The notes beneath the pieces were generated by a model, which worked only from the letters and a program-made list of their open reading frames with translations, was not told the origin of the DNA and searched no databases. The translations under genes and the position numbers were made by a program. Positions 24,699 to 32,957 of a DNA stretch of 40,144 bases are shown one piece after another. The stretch's first letter is position 1. Each line of letters opens with the position of its first letter. Origin of the DNA: FCB group bacterium (GTDB lineage Bacteria > Fidelibacterota > Marinisomatia > SCGC-AAA003-L08 > JACNLC01); assembly GCA_013152375.1 (NCBI GenBank), contig JAADGM010000019.1, positions 1 to 40,144 on the forward strand, in the 5' to 3' direction.

Positions 24699-27600
24699 AT
24701 GTCTGTTGTAACAAAAGTTGTCACAAAAATTTTCGGCAGGAAATCTGATAAGGATTTTAAACTCCTGGCCCCCATGGTTGAGGAGATAAACCACATCTAT
24801 GAAACATTGTCTGTCAAGTCTGATGATGAACTCAGGCAAATGCTCCAGGCACACAAGCAGGAGGTTGAAATACGGCGGCAGTCTGCCCGCAAAGAAGGTG
24901 AAAGCCGCAAGCTTAAGGGGCCGGAGCTCGAAGATTTGATCTATAAAGCAGAGCAGGATTATCTCGACGAGATCATGTATGAGGTTTTTGCCATTGTCAA
25001 AGAGGCTTCACGCCGGCTGTGCGATACTAAATTCACGGTAATGGGGCATGAGATGGTCTGGAATATGGTCCACTTTGATGTCCAGCTCATGGGCGGTATT
25101 GTCCTGCATCAGGGGAAAATCGCAGAAATGAAAACCGGTGAAGGAAAAACCCTTGCCGCCACACTGGCCATCGTCCTGAATGCGCTCACCGGACGGGGCA
25201 TGCACATCATTACTGTGAACGATTATCTTGCAGAACGCGACAGCCAATGGATGGGCGCCCTCTATGACTGGCTGGGGTTTTCGGTGGGTTGTATCCTGAA
25301 TCAGATGAACTCGGATCAGAGACGGGAAATGTATCGCCGTGATATTACTTACGGAACCAATCAGGAATTCGGTTTCGATTATTTGCGGGACAATATGGCC
25401 ATCACCCCGGAAGACCAGGTTCAGACAGGCTATGTCTATGCCATCGTAGATGAGGTGGACTCAGTGCTGATTGATGAAGCTCGTACACCTCTGATCATTT
25501 CAGGGCAGGTGGATGCACCGGGAAATCAGCAGTATAAGGAATTAAAACCCCTGGTGGAAGGTCTGGTCCGCAAGCAGACGATCCTGGTTAACCGACTCGT
25601 AGCCGAGGGGGAAGCCCTGCTGGATACCGATGAGCGTCAGGCAGGGACAAAATTATTGATCGCCAGCCGGGGGATTCCCAAAAACAAACGCCTGATGAAA
25701 CTTTATCAGCGGCAGGGTATCAAGCAGCTTGTCAGATCTGTGGAGAGTGAATATATCCGGGACAAAAAAATGCCGGAAATAGACGAGCAGCTCTATTTTG
25801 CAGTTGACGAGCGCTCCAACACAATTGACCTGACGGAACTCGGACGAAATACCCTGTCTCCCCAGACCCCCGAAGATTTTATTATCCCTGATATCGGTGA
25901 ATTGTATCATGAGATCGAGACAAATCCGGATCTTTCAGATGAAGAAAAAATGGAGAAAAAGGAAGATGCCCAGTCTCTGCACGCTCTGCGCAGTGATAAG
26001 ATCCACGCCATCAATCAACTGCTGAAATCCTATACATTATTTGAAAAAGATGTGGATTACATCGTTCAGGGAGGCAAGGTACTCATCGTGGATGAACACA
26101 CCGGCCGGGTTCTGCACGGTCGTCGGTACAGCGATGGGTTACACCAGGCGCTTGAGGCCAAAGAGGAGGTGGTAATTGAAAAGGAAACCCAGACCATGGC
26201 CACAATTACCATCCAGAATTATTTCAGGATGTACGAGAAACTGGCCGGTATGACGGGAACGGCGATGACAGAAGCCGCAGAGTTCATGGACATCTATAAA
26301 CTGGATGTAGTTGAAATCCCCACCAATGTCCCGGTTATCCGGGTCGATAACGAAGATGTGATCTACCGGACCAAACGTGAAAAATACAATTCGGCAATAA
26401 AAAAGATCATTGAGCTGTTTCAAAAGGGTCAGCCGGTGCTGGTAGGGACAACTTCCGTCGAAGAGTCTGAAACATTATCCAGGATGCTGAAGCGGGCAAA
26501 AATACCCCATAATGTCCTCAATGCCAAGCAACACCAAAAAGAAGCCGAGATCATTGCCAGAGCTGGTCACCGCTCGGCATTGACGATCGCCACAAATATG
26601 GCCGGTCGCGGTACGGATATTAAATTGGATGACGATGTAAAGGAACTGGGCGGATTGTTCATTCTCGGCACGAGCAGGGCTGAGTCCCGCAGGATTGATC
26701 TTCAGCTGCGGGGTCGTTCGGGACGCCAGGGAGACCCGGGGGAATCCGTTTTCTTTCTAAGTCTTGAAGATGATCTCATGCGCCTGTTCGGTTCTGACAG
26801 AATAGCGAAGATCATGGACCGTCTCGGGATTGATGAGGGTGAAGTCATTACGCACTCAATGGTCACAAAATCCATCGGCCGGGCACAGAAAAAAGTTGAA
26901 GGACATAACTTCAGCATTCGAAAGCACCTGCTGGAATACGATGATGTCATGAACAGCCAGCGTGAAATCGTTTATGACCGCCGCAATTATGTGCTCACGG
27001 GTCAGGATATAGGCTCTGAATTAAATGAAATAATTTCTGAATATCTGGACTATCTCATTGAAAGCTGGTGCCCCGGGGAAGAGAGTCCCCATTCATGGAA
27101 ATGGGATGAGCTGACCGCTGAGATCATCTCCGTATTCTCGCTGAAACTGGAACCGGAAAAGATGAATATCCGGAATACGGCCGGCTTTAAGGACACCCTC
27201 ATCCAGGCGGCGAATGCCATCCTTGACGCCAAAAAAGAACTCGTCGGGAAAGAGGTTTTTGAGAATTTTGAAAAATTCTTCGTACTGCGTACCATTGATA
27301 TCAAGTGGCGTGAACATCTTTATGCCATGGATCAGCTGAGAGAAGGCATCGGCCTGCGGGCTTACGGGCAGAAAGATCCGCTGGTGGAATATAAGACCGA
27401 AGGATATGCCATGTTTACCGATATGATGGCGGATACGAACCGGGAAACGCTCAGAAGGATCTTCAGAACACCCATTCGGCAGCGGCAGCCGGTGCAGCTG
27501 AAACCGGTGAATCTCCCAAAGAATCTGCAAACCAAGCATGATGAATCCACCGGGATGGGCTTTACCAATCCGGCGCCGGGTGTTACCGCTTCGCCCGTCA

Positions 27601-27728
27601 ATCAGCCCCAGGCTCAGCGGCCGGGTAAAGTACAGCCTGTACATGTGGATAAAAAAGTCGGGCGGAATGACCCCTGCCCCTGCGGCAGCGGGAAAAAATA
27701 TAAAAAATGTCATGGATTGAATGGGTAA
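24699..27728 (+). CDS. secA: Preprotein translocase ATPase SecA
   Basis: A 1009-residue SecA, longer than the 901 of E. coli. It drives secretory proteins through SecYEG by ATP hydrolysis. Walker A GEGKT is at 147-151 (AEMKTGEGKTLAATLA). Further marks are YGTNQEFGFDYLRDNM, VDEVDSVLIDEARTPLIISG, the second ATPase half ATNMAGRGTDIKL and LRGRSGRQGDPG, and the zinc-binding SEC-C tail with Cys993, Cys995, Cys1004 and His1005. About 100 extra residues lie between the DEVD region and the LFEKDVDYIVQ segment, in or next to the preprotein-binding domain. I associate that insertion with the FCB group. The ATG follows AAGG. Confidence 0.97.
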   Translation: MSVVTKVVTKIFGRKSDKDFKLLAPMVEEINHIYETLSVKSDDELRQMLQAHKQEVEIRRQSARKEGESRKLKGPELEDLIYKAEQDYLDEIMYEVFAIVKEASRRLCDTKFTVMGHEMVWNMVHFDVQLMGGIVLHQGKIAEMKTGEGKTLAATLAIVLNALTGRGMHIITVNDYLAERDSQWMGALYDWLGFSVGCILNQMNSDQRREMYRRDITYGTNQEFGFDYLRDNMAITPEDQVQTGYVYAIVDEVDSVLIDEARTPLIISGQVDAPGNQQYKELKPLVEGLVRKQTILVNRLVAEGEALLDTDERQAGTKLLIASRGIPKNKRLMKLYQRQGIKQLVRSVESEYIRDKKMPEIDEQLYFAVDERSNTIDLTELGRNTLSPQTPEDFIIPDIGELYHEIETNPDLSDEEKMEKKEDAQSLHALRSDKIHAINQLLKSYTLFEKDVDYIVQGGKVLIVDEHTGRVLHGRRYSDGLHQALEAKEEVVIEKETQTMATITIQNYFRMYEKLAGMTGTAMTEAAEFMDIYKLDVVEIPTNVPVIRVDNEDVIYRTKREKYNSAIKKIIELFQKGQPVLVGTTSVEESETLSRMLKRAKIPHNVLNAKQHQKEAEIIARAGHRSALTIATNMAGRGTDIKLDDDVKELGGLFILGTSRAESRRIDLQLRGRSGRQGDPGESVFFLSLEDDLMRLFGSDRIAKIMDRLGIDEGEVITHSMVTKSIGRAQKKVEGHNFSIRKHLLEYDDVMNSQREIVYDRRNYVLTGQDIGSELNEIISEYLDYLIESWCPGEESPHSWKWDELTAEIISVFSLKLEPEKMNIRNTAGFKDTLIQAANAILDAKKELVGKEVFENFEKFFVLRTIDIKWREHLYAMDQLREGIGLRAYGQKDPLVEYKTEGYAMFTDMMADTNRETLRRIFRTPIRQRQPVQLKPVNLPKNLQTKHDESTGMGFTNPAPGVTASPVNQPQAQRPGKVQPVHVDKKVGRNDPCPCGSGKKYKKCHGLNG

Positions 27729-27797
27729 GGCGGCCGGCTTTTACTCAATAATCTCTCCCTGTAAGTAATATCTACCAAACTACGGAATAACGAAAAA

Positions 27798-28964
27798 ATG
27801 CATAAGAATTCAGGATTTGCAACCAGAGCAATACACATCGGGCAGTCCCCGGACCCCCTCACCGGCGCTGTCTCATTGCCAGTTTATCAGACTTCAACCT
27901 TCAAACAAAGAGATTTTGCCGATTTCGAATTTGATTACTCCCGGGCAGATAATCCTACCCGTCATAATCTGGAGGAGACCATCGCTTCACTGGAGGGGGG
28001 GGCTGGTGCTGTAGCTTTTGGCTCCGGGCTTGCTGCGGAATCTGCTGTCTTCAGCCTGCTCTCTGCCGGAGACCATATTCTGTTTTCCAAAAATGTTTAC
28101 GGCGGGACCTTCCGGATCTTCGAAAGTGTCTTCTCACGCTTTGGTCTTCAGGCGAGCTGGGTTGACAGTACTAAACCTGCGGAAGTAGAAAAAGCTCTGA
28201 GGACAAATACAAAAATGATCTTTGTGGAAACACCAACGAATCCCATGATGCAGTTGACCGATATTGCCGCTGTTGCAGAGCTGGCCAAAAACCGCAAACT
28301 ATTGCTGGTGGTGGATAACACTTTCATGTCCCCCTATTATCAGCGCCCGCTGTCCTTGGGAGCCCGGCTTGTGATCCACAGTACTACTAAATATTTAAAC
28401 GGACACAGTGATGTAATAGGCGGGGTTGTCATTTCCAGCGATGAGGATCTTGTGGATCAACTTCGATTTTTACAGATGTCGGTGGGGGCGGTCCCGGGTC
28501 CTTTCGACTGCTGGCTGACACAGAGATCACTGAAAACACTGGCTCTGCGGATGCAGGCGCACAACCGTAATGCGATGACCCTTGCCGAAAACCTGGCGGG
28601 CTCAGCGAAAATTGAGACAGTTTTCTATCCGGGGCTATCTTCTCATCCACAGCATGACCTGGCTAAGCAGCAACAACAGGATCCTTTCGGAAATCCGGGT
28701 TTTGGGGGTATGATCTCCATTACTTTGAAGGATATTACCGCAGCCCGCAATTTTACACAGGCGCTCAGCGTATTTACACTGGCCGAAAGTTTGGGTGGTG
28801 TCGAAAGTCTCATCTGCCACCCGGCCACGATGACTCATGCTTCCATTCCACCGGAGGAAAGAGCCGCTCTGGGAATCAGCGAAGGGCTTCTGAGACTTTC
28901 CGTGGGAATCGAAGATATTGGTGATCTCCTGCAGGATGTTGACCGGGGGCTGGCTGCAATTTAA
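27798..28964 (+). CDS. Transsulfuration PLP enzyme (cystathionine gamma-lyase/synthase type)
   Basis: A 388-residue Cys/Met-metabolism PLP enzyme of usual length. The PLP lysine is Lys198 in HSTTKYLNGHSDVIGG. Other signatures are the tyrosine-containing phosphate loop DYSRADNPTRHNLEE, ETPTNPMMQLTDI, VDNTFMSPYYQRP, and AESLGGVESLICHPATMTHA near the C-terminus. Family members include cystathionine gamma-synthase (MetB/MetI), gamma-lyase (MccB/CGL) and methionine gamma-lyase, which cannot be safely separated by eye. The AESLGGVES segment with Glu resembles gamma-lyases and MetI. A cystathionine beta-synthase-like gene in this window (35523-36485) makes gamma-lyase action in cysteine synthesis attractive. 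It stands alone after secA. Confidence 0.92.
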   Translation: MHKNSGFATRAIHIGQSPDPLTGAVSLPVYQTSTFKQRDFADFEFDYSRADNPTRHNLEETIASLEGGAGAVAFGSGLAAESAVFSLLSAGDHILFSKNVYGGTFRIFESVFSRFGLQASWVDSTKPAEVEKALRTNTKMIFVETPTNPMMQLTDIAAVAELAKNRKLLLVVDNTFMSPYYQRPLSLGARLVIHSTTKYLNGHSDVIGGVVISSDEDLVDQLRFLQMSVGAVPGPFDCWLTQRSLKTLALRMQAHNRNAMTLAENLAGSAKIETVFYPGLSSHPQHDLAKQQQQDPFGNPGFGGMISITLKDITAARNFTQALSVFTLAESLGGVESLICHPATMTHASIPPEERAALGISEGLLRLSVGIEDIGDLLQDVDRGLAAI

Positions 28965-29001
28965 TCAGTCCACGTCCTGACGAGACGATTTGGTTAACTC
29001 A

Positions 29002-29100
29002 CCCGGGGCTTGCCCCGGGATTTTGGGTCCGGAGTTTGCCATGTGGGTTATACCAATCTATCAAGGCCGTTACTGGCCTTCTCTGATCCTGGGGATCAGA
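29002..29100. repeat. Cluster of three perfect inverted repeats in an intergenic spacer
   Basis: The 177-bp gap between the transsulfuration gene and the outer-membrane protein gene has no ORF but three perfect stem-loops. The first is 29002-29019 (8-bp stem CCCGGGGC, loop TT), the second 29063-29080 (AAGGCC stem, six-base loop), and the third 29082-29100 (8-bp stem TCTGATCC, loop TGG). None has a following T-tract. They may be structured leader RNA for the downstream gene, mRNA-end structures, or a decayed repeat element. Confidence 0.6.
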
Positions 29101-29141
29101 TATGGCTGCACGGAGGGGATTCACCCGTTGTCTAATATGAA

Positions 29142-30722
29142 ATGAAAAAACGAACCTATACTGTATTACTGATCCTGATCGCCCATCTGACCTGGGGTGC
29201 TGAGCTGGAACAGATCTCGGCCCTGGGGAGAGTACCGGCTGATGGTCAGTCCATAAAATTATTATCGGAGCTGTATCGGTCGGCGGCTGTGGTTCCCCCC
29301 TCCGGAGAGAGTCTTATGACCTACGGGGATATCCGGGAACTGAAAGAACTCTGGCAGAAACAGGTTGGAGAACCGACCACGCGGCAGGCTGAAATCTTAA
29401 CGCAATTGGATGCTATATTTGCTGCATCAAGGGCTCAATCCCACACGAAACCCCGCTTCTTTCTGAGAGCAGGACTTGATTTTCTTCACAAACCCGCTTT
29501 GGAAAATCCCGATTCTGAAAAGGTCTATTTCAAGATTTTCAAGGATCGGGATTTTAGCACCCGATATGCCCGACGGGGCTCGTTTGCCCGGTTCGGTATG
29601 ACCAATTATTTCGGTGATAATTTATTTCTTTCTGCAGAATTCGCTGCCCGTGACGACTGGGAAAAACTGTTGGTGCGGGATTATCATTATCCCAGGAATT
29701 TACGTGATTTCAACTATGATATCAACCGTCGTGTTAGTCTTATTTTTCGCTACCGCACCATGAAGATTCTGTTTGGCAGGGATAATGTTACATTTGGCAC
29801 GGGTGAGCATGGCAAGCTGCTGCTTTCGGATAATCTCCCCCCTCTGGATCAATTTCGGTTCTATTATCGCTACGGTGATCTTTTGACTTTTAACAGCATC
29901 ATTGCGCCGGTTAAATTCTACAGCGAACCCGGTGTCATCGAAAAATTTCTCGTCGCCCACCGCTTAGAATGGCATCCATCCCCGCAAATCAGGATCGGCA
30001 TAAGTGAAAGTCTGGTAACCAATCAGAGAATCCGTGCAGCCTATCTCAACCCATTTATGATATTTCACAATGTGAGTGATTATGCCTTGAAACGCAACAT
30101 GATGGGGGCGCTGGACGTACAGCTGCTGTGGCCGTCCTTTCTGTTAAGTTATGTGACACTTCTCATCGATGAGCTGGATGTCAGTCTGCTTGAAACCGTG
30201 GCAAAGGGGAAGAGCCGCCAGGCTCTGGGGATACAGGCCGGTCTGAAATATTTTGAACCTCTGGGGCTCCGTGAAAGTTACCTGCTGGCTGAATTTGTCC
30301 ACCTAGATAAATGGCTCTATAATTATCCCTATGCCGATGGGACCCTGACCTATGTGTATGAAGAAGAACGGTTTTATCAGGGGCAGTTCATTTTTAACCG
30401 CTTCATCGGACATTATCTGGGGGCAAATGCAGATGCTCTCTTTTTAGATTTTTCAATCGGGGGATTCACTTTTTCCTTTCAGGACATCCATCAGGGAGTC
30501 GTTCCTATCGATCAACCCGCATTTACCGATTCACCTGCGGGTGTCAGGGAGAAAAAGCGGATATTAGGACTGAGTTACGACGGCGTTTTGCAGCATAAGA
30601 AATTCAGCTTAAGTGCCGGACTGTTTTTTACCGCTGCCCAAAATTTCCACAATGAACCCGGTCGGGATGAGGAATATGCCGAAGTCTGGATGAATCTGCA
30701 GCATGAACTCCTGTCCTGGTAA
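29142..30722 (+). CDS. Wzi-like outer-membrane beta-barrel protein
   Basis: A 526-residue protein with a signal peptide (MKKRTYTVLLILIAHLTWGA). After a helical region to about residue 100, it shows alternating aromatic/hydrophobic strands of a barrel. The segment MKILFGRDNVTFGTGEHGKL followed by LLSDNLPPLDQFRFYYRY matches the capsule-assembly Wzi family pattern (R-D, W/F-G-x-G, LSDNxPPLD). FNRFIGHYLGANAD and LDFSIGGFTFSFQD are later strands, and the protein ends in Trp. Wzi binds capsule polysaccharide at the cell surface in E. coli, but FCB members occur widely without capsule loci. No capsule genes are adjacent. Its start lacks a strong SD, and its leader holds three hairpins. Confidence 0.72.
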   Translation: MKKRTYTVLLILIAHLTWGAELEQISALGRVPADGQSIKLLSELYRSAAVVPPSGESLMTYGDIRELKELWQKQVGEPTTRQAEILTQLDAIFAASRAQSHTKPRFFLRAGLDFLHKPALENPDSEKVYFKIFKDRDFSTRYARRGSFARFGMTNYFGDNLFLSAEFAARDDWEKLLVRDYHYPRNLRDFNYDINRRVSLIFRYRTMKILFGRDNVTFGTGEHGKLLLSDNLPPLDQFRFYYRYGDLLTFNSIIAPVKFYSEPGVIEKFLVAHRLEWHPSPQIRIGISESLVTNQRIRAAYLNPFMIFHNVSDYALKRNMMGALDVQLLWPSFLLSYVTLLIDELDVSLLETVAKGKSRQALGIQAGLKYFEPLGLRESYLLAEFVHLDKWLYNYPYADGTLTYVYEEERFYQGQFIFNRFIGHYLGANADALFLDFSIGGFTFSFQDIHQGVVPIDQPAFTDSPAGVREKKRILGLSYDGVLQHKKFSLSAGLFFTAAQNFHNEPGRDEEYAEVWMNLQHELLSW

Positions 30723-30732
30723 TGTACATATG

Positions 30733-30756
30733 AGGGCAGATTAGTTTGCCTTTTTT
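30733..30756 (+). terminator. Intrinsic terminator after the outer-membrane protein gene
   Basis: AGGGCA at 30733-30738 pairs with TGCCTT at 30747-30752 (one G-T wobble) around an 8-base loop. It runs directly into TTTTTT at 30751-30756. It begins 10 bases after the plus-strand stop and lies just before the convergent minus-strand gene end. Confidence 0.6.
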
Positions 30757-30764
30757 CAACCCGA

Positions 30765-31151
30765 TCAATGCAGGGGCACCAGGTTGCCCAGAATATAACC
30801 GATGACGATTCCTACCAGAAGAACCACTACCACCAATCTGTGCGTCACGACATCTTTGCCGTAGCCCTTTTTGATGGCGTAAGCCGAAGTAAAATATCCT
30901 GCCGCGTTGAGCAGCCAGAAAAATGGGATGGAAAGGACTTTGATGATCAGGGGTCCGATGATGGGAACCATGGAAATCAGAGCAACCAGTCCGACAAATG
31001 CATTGGTGATATATCCCAGCACCAGGGCAATAATGGCGATTGCTTTGGTATCCATTTCCAGATTCAGCATGATCAGGACAGCAAGCCCGAGAAATACCAG
31101 CGTTCCGATGGTTTTCGGATTATTCTTTATGAATTTTATGAATCTGTTCAT
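30765..31151 (-). CDS. Small integral membrane protein of unknown function
   Basis: A 128-residue, strongly hydrophobic protein with about four membrane helices (near residues 15-31, 36-60, 65-88 and 102-123) and a Lys-rich N-terminus (MNRFIKFIKNNPK). I recognise no family. Its ATG overlaps the stop of the DUF3108 gene by four bases (ATGA), so it is translated as the last gene of the minus-strand run with two glycosyltransferases. That placement hints at a role in the same envelope process, but nothing in the sequence says what. It is read as a real gene rather than a shadow because of the overlap and the orderly membrane pattern. Confidence 0.75.
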   Translation of the reverse strand: MNRFIKFIKNNPKTIGTLVFLGLAVLIMLNLEMDTKAIAIIALVLGYITNAFVGLVALISMVPIIGPLIIKVLSIPFFWLLNAAGYFTSAYAIKKGYGKDVVTHRLVVVVLLVGIVIGYILGNLVPLH

Positions 31152-31837
31152 TTCGTCTTTGCTTCGGCAGACAACGTCATCAGACCAAATTGGAATTCAC
31201 AATAGCTGATGCGGTGCGTTTTTCGATCGATTCGGATCAGCCTTCTGGCGGTCGGTTTGAAAACAGCCCAGGAAAACAGATCGGTATCTTTTAAAACAGC
31301 CTTAAATGACTGTTGTGAATTTAGTGCTATCTTCAAGTTATAATCGATAACAGATTCATCCTCCCGACTGATATCGGCAGTTGCCGTATAGAATAAGCCC
31401 TCGCGCTCCAGGTTAGAAGTGTGAAAGGCAGCCGGTTGTTTATCTGCCAGGTAAAACCATAAACTGAAGATAGTAAAAACATTGTCCGGCAGGCAGACAT
31501 CAGTACCGCTGTAACAGAGTTCCCCCTGAACAACTTCCGTCTCAAGGGAGTTCATGATCCCCGGTTGGGAAGTCGTTTTTTTGAAATATCGCAGGCCGTA
31601 GGTGGCGGCGTCAACAATGAGGCTGTAGCGGTTGTTTACGGGATAAAGTTTTGAGCTCATCCCGACCGTCTTGGCGCTGATCACAAGCGCCAGGGCCGAC
31701 CGGCCCATGAACAGGGTATCCCGTTTTGACAGGGTCACATCCGCTACCTGAACGCCCCAGAGAGAGACCCTGAAACCGGTTGTTTCACCCCACAGGCAGG
31801 CACAGAGCATCAGGCTGATGGTGAGCCTATATTTCAT
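31148..31837 (-). CDS. DUF3108 domain periplasmic protein
   Basis: A 229-residue protein with a signal peptide (MKYRLTISLMLCACLWGE). The body follows what I know of DUF3108 (PF11306): an opening FRVSLWGVQVADVTLS strand, a middle YGLRYFKKTTSQPG strand, and LPDNVFTIFSLWFYL, where family members have D-x-L/V-S-x-x-Y/F. DUF3108 is a beta-rich, probably periplasmic family with no assigned activity. Its ATG has a strong GGGGGAAAG SD. The gene lies after the GT2 gene, overlapping it slightly, and before the small membrane protein. The repeated GT2-GT2-DUF3108 order implies that it acts on or carries the glycosylated product; this is inference. Confidence 0.8.
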   Translation of the reverse strand: MKYRLTISLMLCACLWGETTGFRVSLWGVQVADVTLSKRDTLFMGRSALALVISAKTVGMSSKLYPVNNRYSLIVDAATYGLRYFKKTTSQPGIMNSLETEVVQGELCYSGTDVCLPDNVFTIFSLWFYLADKQPAAFHTSNLEREGLFYTATADISREDESVIDYNLKIALNSQQSFKAVLKDTDLFSWAVFKPTARRLIRIDRKTHRISYCEFQFGLMTLSAEAKTK

Positions 31838-32957
31838 CTTTCCCCCAGCGGGGTTTCAGAAACGGACCCGCGGCCCCAAAAAGAACAACATATAGCGGAT
31901 GAAGCAGTGTCAGGGGCAGAAATGTCAGTAGGGACCAGGGACGTTCTATCCTGCGGTAAAATGTGCGGATGAGCAATCCGTCAGTAAAGGATTTGACGAT
32001 AAAGGGCATCAGCCATACAGACTTTGCCGTTTCGGTGAAGATGATCAGTGAAGCTGTCACTGTCAAATTGGTAAGAAAGATCAAAGGTAAGATGAGTCTA
32101 ATCCCCCAACCGGTTGAAAGCGTATAATACTCAATTCCTTTTGAAGCGAACCTCAGGCGTTGATAAATAAATTGATTGATAGTCCGGGGAGGGTCAGATT
32201 CCACAATTGCACCGTTTTGTGACAGAAACCTCAGCTTCCACTGACCCTGTGTGGAGACTTTCTGAAGCAAAAGATCGTCATCCCCGGATAGAATATGTTC
32301 AAAACCGCTATAGCCCGAAACAGCGTTGAAGACGTCTTTTCTGAAGGCCATATTCCGACCGGTGCAGGACAGGGCAATCCCCGCTTCCATGCCTCCGGCA
32401 GACAAAGCATCCTGTGCCAGACTTTCCATTTCAAAGAGAGCATCTAAATAAGTTTGATGAGCCGTGAGGGGTGCCGGTGCGGAGAGAAATCCCGTTTCTG
32501 GATCAGAAAATCCTGAGACCATCGTGGAGATCCAATTTGAACAGGGGCGGCAGTCGGCATCCGTCTGTAGGATGAGATCTCCGGAAGCAGTTAGTACAGC
32601 CGAGTTGAGCGCCCATTTTTTAGGTGCCCAGCCTTCCGGCGTCTCCGTGACAGTAAGGATCTTTAATTGTGGGATCTTCTCCGATATTTCATCCAGATAA
32701 AGGGCTGTACCGTCGGTTGAGCGATCATTTACGATGATAATTTCAAATAGTGTTTCAGGGTAAGTCTGGTGCTGAAGAGCGTCGATCAATGAAGGGAGTG
32801 TGTGTTCTTCATTCCGGGCCGCAACGATGACGGACACAAAAGGACGGTCTTCGTTCTCACGTATCGGGTTTGATGGTTGTGCGGTCTCCAGCTTCAGCGT
32901 AAACCATAGCAGCAGCAGGCCGTAAACCAGCACCGGTAACAGCATCAGGGAGACCAT
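31827..32957 (-). CDS. Family 2 glycosyltransferase (second of pair)
   Basis: I start at the ATG at 32955-32957, which forms a TGATG overlap with the preceding stop. An in-frame TTG at 32975 would add six residues but has no SD. The ~376-residue product has an N-terminal membrane helix (LMLLPVLVYGLLLLWF), then a GT-A domain: VIVAARNEEHTLPSLIDAL, IIVNDRSTDGTALYL, the metal-binding DxD in LQTDADCRPC, and SGDDDLLLQKV. A QRLRFASKG motif follows, with C-terminal membrane helices. Such enzymes transfer sugars to lipids or polymers at the inner membrane face. Its 3' end overlaps the DUF3108 gene by 11 bases. Acceptor and sugar are unknown. Confidence 0.88.
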   Translation of the reverse strand: MVSLMLLPVLVYGLLLLWFTLKLETAQPSNPIRENEDRPFVSVIVAARNEEHTLPSLIDALQHQTYPETLFEIIIVNDRSTDGTALYLDEISEKIPQLKILTVTETPEGWAPKKWALNSAVLTASGDLILQTDADCRPCSNWISTMVSGFSDPETGFLSAPAPLTAHQTYLDALFEMESLAQDALSAGGMEAGIALSCTGRNMAFRKDVFNAVSGYSGFEHILSGDDDLLLQKVSTQGQWKLRFLSQNGAIVESDPPRTINQFIYQRLRFASKGIEYYTLSTGWGIRLILPLIFLTNLTVTASLIIFTETAKSVWLMPFIVKSFTDGLLIRTFYRRIERPWSLLTFLPLTLLHPLYVVLFGAAGPFLKPRWGKDEI

